Shown piece after piece: positions 7,996 through 16,543 of a stretch of DNA of 64,000 bases. The position numbers and the translations under genes are program-made. The notes below the pieces were generated by a model. That model made no database searches. It had not been told where the DNA came from and saw nothing but the letters and a program-made list of their open reading frames with translations. Source of the DNA: Flavobacteriaceae bacterium MAR_2009_75. GTDB taxonomy: Bacteria > Bacteroidota > Bacteroidia > Flavobacteriales > Flavobacteriaceae. Position 1 is the stretch's first letter; each line of letters starts with the position of its first letter. The stretch spans positions 2,603,501-2,667,500 of the forward strand of contig PHTZ01000001.1 of NCBI GenBank assembly GCA_002813285.1, given 5' to 3'.

Positions 7996-9159
7996 ATGAA
8001 AAAGAATTTAATTGCCCTAATGGGCCTGTTTTTGCTATGCAGTCATGATATGTATCTAAAAATGGATACGTATTTCGTAGATGCAAATCAACAAGCAACC
8101 ATACATCTTTATAACGGAACTTTTGATAAAAGCGAAAATGTTATAGATCGTGATCGAATGTTAGATGCAAGTCTAACAGGTAATGGCGAACGCTATAAGA
8201 TTACCGATGATCAGTGGAGTGAAAAAGATAGCATAACGATTCTCAGCTTTAAGACAGGAGATTCGGGTACTTGGGTGGCAGGGGTTTCTACCAAGCCGCG
8301 AAGTATAGAGATGAAGGCCGATGCTTTTAACAAATATCTTGAACATGACGGTGTTTTAGACATGCTCGAATGGAGGCAAGAGAATAATGCTCTTGACAAA
8401 GATGCCGTCGAACAATACTCTAAGCACGTAAAGACGATTTTTCAAGTCGGTGACAAAACTTCTGACGACTGGAATGCAAACTTGGGCTATCCTATAGAGT
8501 TTATACCGATGAGCAATCCGTATGACAAGCATACGGGCGATGATTTGAAGGTCAAGCTTTTGTTGAAGGGTGAGCCATTGGCCAATCAATTGGTATATGC
8601 CGATTACAAGCCAACCGAGAATGGACATACCCATGACGATTCGAGTGAACATTCACATGCAGATCAAGCACAGGGCCATTCGCATGAAGAAGAGGAACAC
8701 TCACACTCCGCGACTGCCAATGAGCATTCTCATGATTCAGGAGAGCATTCACACTCACATGAAAAATCAAATGAAGCTGAGCATGGTCACAGTCATGATC
8801 ACGATAAAGCAGCAGGGCACAGTCACGACCATGATAAAAATAGTACAGAAAGTCATCAGCACACCTCTGGTCAGCAACTAAGAACTGATGAGAATGGGGT
8901 GTTGACAATGAGCCTTAAAGCTGATGGTATCTGGTACTTGCGTACAATTCATCTGGCACCTAGCGAAGAAGAAGGTCTTACTCATGAAAGTAACTGGGCG
9001 ACCTTAACTTTTGAAGTGGTACACGGCCATAGCCACGAGGCGGGTGCCGAAGGTCATGTTCACGAAGAAGAAGATGGTTTTCCATCATACCTATTTTGGA
9101 TTGGCAGCCTTTTAATACTTGGCGGACTCTTCTTTTGGTTCAACAAGAAAAAAGAGTAA
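7996..9159 (+). CDS. DUF4198 family protein with His-rich metal-binding region
   Basis: A start at 7996 gives MKKNLIAL and a short signal peptide. Cleavage after CS would leave a mature N-terminus HDMYLKMD, matching the HD-aromatic-L start of DUF4198 (NikK-like) proteins, where the terminal His can bind metal. The globular part runs to about residue 200. It is followed by about 90 residues rich in HSH/HDH repeats (nt 8620-8870), a second conserved stretch, another short His run, and a C-terminal membrane helix (FPSYLFWIGSLLILGG). Periplasmic, inner-membrane anchored, probably binding a divalent metal such as Ni, Co, Cu or Zn. The next gene starts 2 nt after the stop. Confidence 0.82.
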   Translation: MKKNLIALMGLFLLCSHDMYLKMDTYFVDANQQATIHLYNGTFDKSENVIDRDRMLDASLTGNGERYKITDDQWSEKDSITILSFKTGDSGTWVAGVSTKPRSIEMKADAFNKYLEHDGVLDMLEWRQENNALDKDAVEQYSKHVKTIFQVGDKTSDDWNANLGYPIEFIPMSNPYDKHTGDDLKVKLLLKGEPLANQLVYADYKPTENGHTHDDSSEHSHADQAQGHSHEEEEHSHSATANEHSHDSGEHSHSHEKSNEAEHGHSHDHDKAAGHSHDHDKNSTESHQHTSGQQLRTDENGVLTMSLKADGIWYLRTIHLAPSEEEGLTHESNWATLTFEVVHGHSHEAGAEGHVHEEEDGFPSYLFWIGSLLILGGLFFWFNKKKE

Positions 9160-9160
9160 G

Positions 9161-9841
9161 ATGAAATCAAGATTCAATTTCATCACAGCACTCTTATTGT
9201 TTTTGGTGCCTTTAGGCCTTATGGCGCACGGGGTCAGCTCTGCCGATCAGGCTACCTTAGATAATGGAGGTTTGCTATCTTATATTTATGTAGGGGCAAA
9301 ACATATGGTTACCGGCTACGACCATTTGCTCTTTTTGGCAGGGGTAATATTCTATCTCACTGGATTTAAGGATATTGTAAGGTTTATTACCGTTTTCACC
9401 TTGGGGCATAGTATCACACTCATAGGGGCTACCTACTTGGGCATAAAAGCAGACGAGCACCTCATAGATGCAGTGATTGCACTGAGTGTTCTTTATAAGG
9501 GTTTTGAGAATCTAGGTGGATTCGAGAAAAAACTAAAAATAAAGTCGCCCAATCTTTTATTTATGGTCTTTCTTTTCGGATTGATACATGGTTTCGGCCT
9601 ATCCACACGATTGCAATCCTTCGAGGTTGGTAAACAGGCGTTTTTGGCCAAGATCGTTTGTTTTAATATTGGGGTGGAACTAGGTCAGGTGCTGGCATTG
9701 ATACCAATAGTTTTTTTAATTACCCAATGGCAAGGAAAGAGGAGTTACGATTCTTTCTATAAGGCAGCCAATTTTTACCTGATTATCGCAGGTGTAGCAT
9801 TATTTATTTATCAAATCTATGGTTATATAAATGGGCATTAA
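9161..9841 (+). CDS. HupE/UreJ-like membrane protein
   Basis: A start at 9161 (MKSRFNFI) gives a 226-aa protein: a signal-like N-terminus ending in MAHG, then about six membrane helices. The conserved HMVTGYDHLLFLAGV, TLGHSITL and GLIHGFGLS are typical of the HupE/UreJ_2 family, with His and Asp residues inside the helices that could coordinate metal. The family includes nickel or cobalt transporters and is also seen with copper genes. It lies 2 nt after the DUF4198 gene and overlaps the next gene by 11 nt. Confidence 0.85.
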   Translation: MKSRFNFITALLLFLVPLGLMAHGVSSADQATLDNGGLLSYIYVGAKHMVTGYDHLLFLAGVIFYLTGFKDIVRFITVFTLGHSITLIGATYLGIKADEHLIDAVIALSVLYKGFENLGGFEKKLKIKSPNLLFMVFLFGLIHGFGLSTRLQSFEVGKQAFLAKIVCFNIGVELGQVLALIPIVFLITQWQGKRSYDSFYKAANFYLIIAGVALFIYQIYGYINGH

Positions 9842-10286
9842 GCAATACCTTAAACAAGTATTCACAGGGGGTTTATGTAAACCCAAGGATACCACTGTCT
9901 TTGGTCTGCCCGTTCCCCTTGTACGGCTGTTTTTTCTATCCATGGGCTTATGGATGCTACTAAAACCGCTCTATCCGATAATGGAGTACATAAATAACTA
10001 CGATTACATAGTTGAGGTGCTCTGTGAGAATACAGATCGGCCAACTATGCAGTGTGATGGTAAGTGTTACTTGGCAAAGTTATTGGCAGAAGAAACGGAG
10101 CATACCAAAAATCCGTTTGCAGAGAAAACCTTCAAGTACGAGATACATCAAATATTTTCGGAGGTTGAAACCACCAATTTTCCAAAGCTGATTACTTCTA
10201 GCAAAAGCTTTATAGACCCCAAAATGTCCTACGGATTATTGTGGGCCGGTGACTGGGCGCCACCACCAGAGGTATCTGTAGTGTAA
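9831..10286 (+). CDS. Small membrane protein with Cys motif, function unknown
   Basis: A 151-aa protein with one membrane helix (about residues 30-48) and then a segment with VLCENTDRPTMQCDGKCYL, giving three cysteines spaced as potential metal or thiol ligands. The C-terminal part is polar. Its ATG overlaps the HupE-like gene by 11 nt, which argues that it is real and co-translated. Context suggests metal handling, perhaps as a partner for the SusC-like receptor that follows, but no enzyme fold is recognised. Confidence 0.7.
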   Translation: MGIKQYLKQVFTGGLCKPKDTTVFGLPVPLVRLFFLSMGLWMLLKPLYPIMEYINNYDYIVEVLCENTDRPTMQCDGKCYLAKLLAEETEHTKNPFAEKTFKYEIHQIFSEVETTNFPKLITSSKSFIDPKMSYGLLWAGDWAPPPEVSVV

Positions 10287-10519
10287 CTATTATTGAGATG
10301 TCCGCCTTCATGAAATAAACTACCAGTTTGTTGTTCAATGAAACTTACCCGTAGGGCATCAATTTCAATTAACAACTATTACAAGTCGGCACTAAGATGA
10401 AGTACTCCAGTATATTCAAATAGTAGTGGAATGCAAATTTCTAAGCGCCAAACATAAAAATCTATAAATTCAATTACATGATATCATTTTCAATGGCCGG
10501 TTTATTTGAACAAAAGGTC

Positions 10520-13500
10520 ATGTTTCGAACCAAAATACTTTTCATGGGTGTACTATTGGGCTTTTTGAGCCTTGAAGTCCATGCAAGCGCTGTTTTAACT
10601 GAGAAATCAGATGCAATTGCACAAAACCAAATTCAGGGCAAGGTATTGTCAAATAGTGGCGAGCCCCTGGTCGGGGCCAATATTGTAGAAAAAGGCACGG
10701 TGAATGGTGCACTAACAGACTTTAATGGCAATTTTAGCCTAAACGTAGCACAAGACGCTACCCTGATTGTTTCCTATTTAGGGTTTATCACTCAAGAAGT
10801 GTCCGTAAGCGATAAATTCGACCTAGTGATTACACTGGCAGAAGATGCCACGGGTCTTGATGAGGTAGTCGTTACGGCCTATGGAACTTCCAATAAAAGA
10901 AGTTTTACCGGTTCAGCTACCAAAGTGGCCACCGAGACCCTGACTCGTACTTCGGCAGCCAGCTTTGAAACCGCCTTGCAAGGTAGTGTTTCGGGGGTGA
11001 ACGTCTATACCACAGGTCAACCAGGGGGTAGTTCAAATGTGCAGATAAGGGGCGTTGGTTCTATAAATGGACTAACTCAGCCACTCTATGTGCTAGATGG
11101 TGTTGTCATCAACACCGATAATAATTCTCGTATCGGTGGTAATGGTGCTGTCAACAATCTGAACCCGTTATCGACCATGAATACCTCAGACATTCAAAGT
11201 ATTACGGTACTTAAAGATGCTGCCGCCGCTTCATTATATGGTTCGCGAGCTGCCAATGGGGTCGTTGTCATCACAACTAAAAAAGGTAAGAACGGAGAAA
11301 CGGAGCTAACCCTTGGTACGGAGTTTGGCATTACCCGAAACCTTACCGAAGAAAAAACCATTAACAACCAACAGTTTAAGAACCTATGGGAAGAAGGTCA
11401 GTTGCACCAATATATTCAGAATAATGAGGATGGTGAGTTTAGCAGAGTGTATGCCGATGGAAATTTGTATAATCAATACGTGGCAATGGCCCAATCTGAT
11501 TATGAATCGGTCTATGGTGCTTCATTGGCCAATTCCGATTGGTTAGACGCTATTTATAAAACCGGTTCGATACAGAAATACAATCTTTCTGCCCGAGGCG
11601 GAAGCGAAAAAACAAAATTTTATATTTCAGGAGATGTATTGGACCAAAAAGGAACCATAATCGAATCGGGCTACAAGCGGTATTCCGGGCGGATCAATTT
11701 AGAGAACAAGGCCAAAGATTGGTTGACCATTGGCGCTAATTTGTCCGCTGCTAAATCGGAAAGAAGTACAGGGCAGTACGACGGTGAATATGCCGGCGGT
11801 CTAAACCCTTTGTATATGGCTAGGGTATTGCCCCAAGCAGCACCGATTTATGACCCTAATGGCTACGAGGGTTATGCCGATCTACCGAACGATATCGAAA
11901 AAAATGCCAACCCGATAGGAGTCATCAAAGTAGGTGAATATGTAAACAACGAATTTCGCGTACGAGGAGATGCCTTTGCGGAATTTAATTTATACGACGG
12001 TTTAAAATTCAAGACTACTTTCGGCATCGATCACCAGTCTAATGAAGAATCGCTGTACGACAATAAAGAGTTCGGTGCCGGTGGTGGCGTTTGGAACGGG
12101 GTTCTCTATGTTTCTCAAGGGGAGGTGTTTCAATATACAACTTCTAACCTGTTGACCTATAACAAACAAATCGACCGCCATGGTTTCGGTGCCCTTTTGG
12201 GGTTTGAAAAACAGGAATCTAAAATGAAGTCCATCAGAAATGCGGGCTACGATATTTTAGACAGCGACCTATTGTCATCAAGTAGTATTGGTTCTCTTTG
12301 GTCTTGGAGCGGTTACTCAGAGAATTACTCCCTGTTATCCTACTTCTCAAGATTCAATTATAACTTTGATCAGAAATATTTCCTATCCGCAAGTTATAGA
12401 AGAGATGGTTCGTCCCGCTTCGGTAAAGATTCGCGATGGGGCGATTTTTGGTCCGTTTCCGGAGGTTGGATTATATCCGAAGAAAATTTTCTTGAGTCCG
12501 AGGCTATAGACTATATGAAGTTAAGGGCTAGTTATGGAACCAATGGAAATTTGCCTCCTGATTATTATGCGCATCTGGCCTTTTTCAATTCTGACGGACA
12601 AGGTTACGGAGGAAATTCGGGCCTTACCTACGGGCAATTGGCAAATCCAGACCTTTCTTGGGAGTTAAGCAATAATTTTAATATAGGATTGGATGCTGTT
12701 CTTTTTAACGGTTTGAATCTCTCGGTAGAGTACTTTTCAAAAAAGACCCAAGATTTACTGTTAAACATTCCGGTTTCATCTACAACAGGGTTTAGCAATC
12801 AATTGCAAAATTTTGGGGAAATGAAAAATAACGGGTGGGAAGTATCGCTCGGTTACACGCCAATTGCTGAACAAGATTTCTCTTGGGAAACCCGATTAAA
12901 CCTTACAATGCTTTCAAACGAAATCACTAAGTTGAAGGGAGATTTGACACCAAGTTACAACGCCACCAATGGCCAAAACCCAACAATCATTAGGGTGGGC
13001 GAAAGTCTCAACTCTTTTTATTTAAGGGATTATGCGGGTGTGAACCCTGATAACGGAATGGCACAATATTATGTGCTGGAAAATGGAAACAGAACAGGTG
13101 AAATTACAACTAATGCGGAAGAAGCAGGTTTCGGAATTTTTGGTAAGCCGCTTCAAGATGTTCAAGGTGGTTTTTACAATCAATTGGTGTACAAAGATCT
13201 TTCGTTAGATTTTCTTTTCACCTTTGGTATAGGGGGTGAAGCATACGACCGTACGGCATTTAAACGTGACGATGATGGGTTTGCCCCACAGTTTACCAAT
13301 ACGGTGGCACAACTTAACCCATGGAATCCGAATAATACCGATTCAACCGTGCCGATTAGAATAAATGGTAACCCCACTTTTTCGAACGATGTTTCTACAC
13401 GGCATTTATACAGATCAGATTACCTAAAGCTTAGAAATGTAAAACTCAGCTATAGGTTGCCCAACTATAAGTTATTGCAAGGCGGTACGGTGTATGTTCA

Positions 13501-13627
13501 AGGTGATAATCTATTGTTGTTTACCGTACTTGATGATTATGACCCAGAGGCGGTGGCCAATGGGGTCAATTTCTTTCAAGTGCCTACGGCCACTAGTATA
13601 ATCTTAGGGTTACAGTTAAAATTTTAA
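10520..13627 (+). CDS. SusC/RagA-type TonB-dependent receptor (pair 1)
   Basis: A start at 10520 (MFRTKILF) places the signal peptide directly at the N-terminus (1035 aa); a start at 10478 adds 14 residues. A carboxypeptidase-regulatory-like domain follows (QGKVLSNSGEPLVGANIVEKG), then a TonB-box-like LDEVVVTAYG, the plug (LYVLDGVVI, LKDAAAASLYGSRAANGV) and a large barrel ending in LGLQLKF. With the SusD-like partner 9 nt downstream it should import a ligand across the outer membrane. No carbohydrate enzyme is on the same strand beside it; the upstream genes are metal-related, so the ligand need not be a glycan. Confidence 0.92.
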   Translation: MFRTKILFMGVLLGFLSLEVHASAVLTEKSDAIAQNQIQGKVLSNSGEPLVGANIVEKGTVNGALTDFNGNFSLNVAQDATLIVSYLGFITQEVSVSDKFDLVITLAEDATGLDEVVVTAYGTSNKRSFTGSATKVATETLTRTSAASFETALQGSVSGVNVYTTGQPGGSSNVQIRGVGSINGLTQPLYVLDGVVINTDNNSRIGGNGAVNNLNPLSTMNTSDIQSITVLKDAAAASLYGSRAANGVVVITTKKGKNGETELTLGTEFGITRNLTEEKTINNQQFKNLWEEGQLHQYIQNNEDGEFSRVYADGNLYNQYVAMAQSDYESVYGASLANSDWLDAIYKTGSIQKYNLSARGGSEKTKFYISGDVLDQKGTIIESGYKRYSGRINLENKAKDWLTIGANLSAAKSERSTGQYDGEYAGGLNPLYMARVLPQAAPIYDPNGYEGYADLPNDIEKNANPIGVIKVGEYVNNEFRVRGDAFAEFNLYDGLKFKTTFGIDHQSNEESLYDNKEFGAGGGVWNGVLYVSQGEVFQYTTSNLLTYNKQIDRHGFGALLGFEKQESKMKSIRNAGYDILDSDLLSSSSIGSLWSWSGYSENYSLLSYFSRFNYNFDQKYFLSASYRRDGSSRFGKDSRWGDFWSVSGGWIISEENFLESEAIDYMKLRASYGTNGNLPPDYYAHLAFFNSDGQGYGGNSGLTYGQLANPDLSWELSNNFNIGLDAVLFNGLNLSVEYFSKKTQDLLLNIPVSSTTGFSNQLQNFGEMKNNGWEVSLGYTPIAEQDFSWETRLNLTMLSNEITKLKGDLTPSYNATNGQNPTIIRVGESLNSFYLRDYAGVNPDNGMAQYYVLENGNRTGEITTNAEEAGFGIFGKPLQDVQGGFYNQLVYKDLSLDFLFTFGIGGEAYDRTAFKRDDDGFAPQFTNTVAQLNPWNPNNTDSTVPIRINGNPTFSNDVSTRHLYRSDYLKLRNVKLSYRLPNYKLLQGGTVYVQGDNLLLFTVLDDYDPEAVANGVNFFQVPTATSIILGLQLKF

Positions 13628-13636
13628 AATTTAGAA

Positions 13637-15094
13637 ATGAAATATTCCAATTATATAAAAGCGTTTGTTTTTTCTTTTGTGGTCCTGACCATTCACGGAT
13701 GCAACGAAGATGCGCTCACCCAAACCCCAGACCACGTTATTTCAGAAGATTTGGTAATCAATTCGGTCGATAAGCTTCAGAATCTTTTGACCGGATCGTA
13801 CAATGAAATTTCGACCGGTGAATATTTAGGCAGGGTACTTTACAAAAGGGCTGCGGTTAAAAGCCCTGATTTTAGGTTCGTGAAAACCATTTATAATCCT
13901 CGTGATTATGAGCAAACCGAATACCGTTACGAAGAAAGTAGCAATAATAATGGCAGTGCCGAACTACTTTGGTTAAAGTGTTACAAGGTAATCGGTAACC
14001 TCAACCTTATTTTAGACAATATCGATAATGCCGAGGGCAACGATGATGTAAGGCAGCAAATCAAGGCAGAGGCACTTGGGCTAAGGGGAATGGTTTATTT
14101 TGATTTGGCCCGTACTTTTGCTTATCCTTGGGCTAAAGAGCAGGGTAGCGCGCAGGGGCTTCCCTTAAAATTAAAATCCGATGAGGTTGTAATCGAACGG
14201 AGTAGCCTAGAAGAAACATATGCCCAGATAACTTCCGATTTAAAATTGTCTCTCGAAAGTCTTGGGCCCGATTCATTTACTCAAGGCAGTACCAAATATG
14301 TTACACAACTTGGGGTAAAGGCTTTGTTGGCTCGGGTGTACCTTTATCAACAAGATTGGGCAACCGCATTAACCTATGCCCAAGAAGTTCTCGACCAAAA
14401 AGATGAAAACGATTTGATGACTCCCGAGAATTATGTTTTTAATGATTATACGACAGAGTCGTTGTTCGAGTTGAGCGTAGAAAGTGAAAATTCGGTTGGT
14501 AGTAATGGGCTAGGAGCTCAGTTCGATTTTAGGGATGGGGGTCAAGGTGATGTTATCGCGACCCAAACCTTTGTAGATCTGCTTCAAGAATATACAGGCG
14601 ATCCTAGGGCACAATTATTGACGGAAGACAAAGAAGAGACGAGCCAGGCTTTTGTAAAATATGTGAATCGAGAAGGGGGTGCCGGATTGAGCATACACAA
14701 CATTCCGATAATTCGATTGTCCGAAATTTTCCTCATTGCTGCCGAGGCCTGTGCCAATGGAGCCGGTGGAGGCGAGTCGGAAGCATTGATGTACCTGAAT
14801 ACTTTGATTCAGAAGCGTACTACGGATTTTGATGCCCATAGCGCATCTGAATCGGGAGAAGAACTTAAAGACAGAATTGCAGGGGAAAGACGGAAAGAGA
14901 TGGCGCTTGAAGGGCATGGGGTCTATGATTTTATCAGAACTGGAAGGCCAATTATAAGGCCTGAATCTGACCATGTAAATACAGGCATAAATGTAAATAA
15001 CTTAAATGCGGAAGCATTTTCCGCTAAGACCATTTACCCTATACCAGCTACGGAAGTGGAAGCTTCGGGTATGGAACAAACGGAAGGATACTAA
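13637..15094 (+). CDS. SusD/RagB-type lipoprotein (pair 1)
   Basis: A 485-aa outer-membrane lipoprotein with lipobox IHGC. The middle shows the helical SusD pattern (KAEALGLRGMVYFDLARTFAYPW) and the C-terminus has ERRKEMALEGHGVYDFIRTGR and TIYPIPATEVEA, standard for the RagB/SusD family. It is the extracellular lid for the SusC-like receptor 9 nt upstream. Somewhat shorter than many SusD proteins. A bidirectionally placed hairpin follows, shared with the convergent gene. Confidence 0.92.
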   Translation: MKYSNYIKAFVFSFVVLTIHGCNEDALTQTPDHVISEDLVINSVDKLQNLLTGSYNEISTGEYLGRVLYKRAAVKSPDFRFVKTIYNPRDYEQTEYRYEESSNNNGSAELLWLKCYKVIGNLNLILDNIDNAEGNDDVRQQIKAEALGLRGMVYFDLARTFAYPWAKEQGSAQGLPLKLKSDEVVIERSSLEETYAQITSDLKLSLESLGPDSFTQGSTKYVTQLGVKALLARVYLYQQDWATALTYAQEVLDQKDENDLMTPENYVFNDYTTESLFELSVESENSVGSNGLGAQFDFRDGGQGDVIATQTFVDLLQEYTGDPRAQLLTEDKEETSQAFVKYVNREGGAGLSIHNIPIIRLSEIFLIAAEACANGAGGGESEALMYLNTLIQKRTTDFDAHSASESGEELKDRIAGERRKEMALEGHGVYDFIRTGRPIIRPESDHVNTGINVNNLNAEAFSAKTIYPIPATEVEASGMEQTEGY

Positions 15095-15116
15095 ATAGTA
15101 CTGGTTAGAGAATATT

Positions 15117-15147
15117 AAAGCGGGGGCGTATGGCTTCCGCTTTTTTT
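15117..15147 (+). terminator. Intrinsic terminator after SusCD pair 1
   Basis: AAAGCGG pairs with CCGCTTT around a 13-nt loop and is followed by a T run, 22 nt after the SusD stop. Confidence 0.75.
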
Positions 15148-15158
15148 ATGGAATATTA

Positions 15159-16418
15159 TTACTGCAAAATACTAAAACTGTCTAGCTCTAGATAGGCTGA
15201 GGCAATAGTAGAATTATTATTTTCTAGGGCAGTCCATGCGAAATAGAGTTTATTATCAAATAAACACATTTGCGGAAATCCCGTTTTTCGAGAACCATCC
15301 AATTTAGAAATGGTTATTGATGGAGACCTTTTCCCTTTAATATTGACTTTCGCAGCTTTAATATATGTCGAACTTCCTGTTTTTTCCATCCAACTAACGA
15401 TGGCATTTTCGGGGTCTATCAATTCGAGGTCTACCCTTCCTAACGGGCTTGGTGCGCTCACTTCCACAGGTGTGGTAAAATCTTCTCCGCCATTCTGGGA
15501 AAAGGCAATTTTGACACTGGGTCTTTCATTGGCCCCCGTATACCAAGCCACAGCCAAGCTATTTCCTATGGCAGAAGCTTTAGGTCCGTTTACGGGGCAA
15601 CCGTTGATTTTCCAACCATCATTATGTATGGGTTTGGGGGTCGTCCATTTACCGTTCACCAATCTGGTAATTGCGATATCCCTAATTTCTTCATCCGTAC
15701 GATCTCTGTAGAGCACCACTGGGCCATTTTCTGTAATTGCAGCCGTAGTTTGGCAACAACTGCAGGTCTTGTTGTCTAACAAGGTTCTATCTGTTACAGC
15801 TCCAGAACTGGAAACTGTCGCAGCTCTAATGGTCATATCGCCACCATGACCTGAATGATCGTGGCTGCTCCCCCTTGCAGTTTCCCTGCCATCTAACCAT
15901 GTAACAAAAAACGAACTGTCTTTAAAGGGGAGTGCCGTTACAAAACCATGTTCGGTTTTGGTACCGTCGGTGTGTAGTTCATTTTGAATAATCCATTTGT
16001 TCTCGCCCTTAGGTTTAAGTCTTAAGTTGATATCGTAGGAAAATGTCGCGGGACTCGTTTTTTTAAGAAAATGTGCCAAAAGGTTACCGTCGTTCTCGGT
16101 AATCGACGGAAAATCTGCCCAATTAACGAACCACCCTTTGTCGGTGATGATTTCATTGGGTGTACCCCACTTGTCTTCTTGCAGGTAGGCATAGTTCAAT
16201 TGGCTGGTCGAGTCATCTAACATTGTAACCCAAGAAAGAATTGCATTTTCTGAATTTGAAAAGAGGACTGGTAAGGAGCTTGCCGCGTCTCCTGAGAACT
16301 CGACCTCATTGATAAAACCGGTTTCTTGTCTTTTACTGACCTTACTTTTCTTCTCACTCTTGCATCCGCAGAAAATACAGATGGCGATAGAAAGAGTTAG
16401 GGATAGCTTGGAATTCAT
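15159..16418 (-). CDS. Sialidase-like propeller lipoprotein with Cys cluster
   Basis: A 419-aa lipoprotein with signal peptide and Cys in IFCGCKSEKK. The fold looks like an Asp-box (BNR) beta-propeller: repeated ENAILSWVT, GRVDLELIDPENAIVSWME and an Asp-box-like FSQNGGEDFTTP. A His-rich stretch SHDHSGHGG is followed about 25 residues later by TCSCCQT, three cysteines that could form a metal site. The catalytic set of true sialidases (Arg triad, Tyr) is not evident, so glycosidase activity is doubtful. It converges with SusCD pair 1 and may belong functionally to that metal-flavoured block. Confidence 0.7.
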   Translation of the reverse strand: MNSKLSLTLSIAICIFCGCKSEKKSKVSKRQETGFINEVEFSGDAASSLPVLFSNSENAILSWVTMLDDSTSQLNYAYLQEDKWGTPNEIITDKGWFVNWADFPSITENDGNLLAHFLKKTSPATFSYDINLRLKPKGENKWIIQNELHTDGTKTEHGFVTALPFKDSSFFVTWLDGRETARGSSHDHSGHGGDMTIRAATVSSSGAVTDRTLLDNKTCSCCQTTAAITENGPVVLYRDRTDEEIRDIAITRLVNGKWTTPKPIHNDGWKINGCPVNGPKASAIGNSLAVAWYTGANERPSVKIAFSQNGGEDFTTPVEVSAPSPLGRVDLELIDPENAIVSWMEKTGSSTYIKAAKVNIKGKRSPSITISKLDGSRKTGFPQMCLFDNKLYFAWTALENNNSTIASAYLELDSFSILQ

Positions 16419-16452
16419 TCGAATTAAAGTATGGTCGTGTTTTATACGAAAG

Positions 16453-16460
16453 CAAAAATA
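16453..16460 (-). promoter_or_regulatory. Candidate -7 box for the Cys-cluster lipoprotein
   Basis: The minus strand reads TATTTTTG, an exact TAnnTTTG match, 35 nt before the start codon at 16418. No clear -33 TTG is present. Confidence 0.4.
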
Positions 16461-16543
16461 AACAGAAGCATTGAATGTATTGAAACGTATCGTTCATTTT
16501 TGAAATTCGCCCATAAAATAAACCGTTCGGTTAATAGGTGTTG

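Noticed and set aside
8552-8908. Overlapping frames on both strands of the His-rich region
   Set aside because: They are shadows created by the repeated CAT/CAC codons of the DUF4198 protein.
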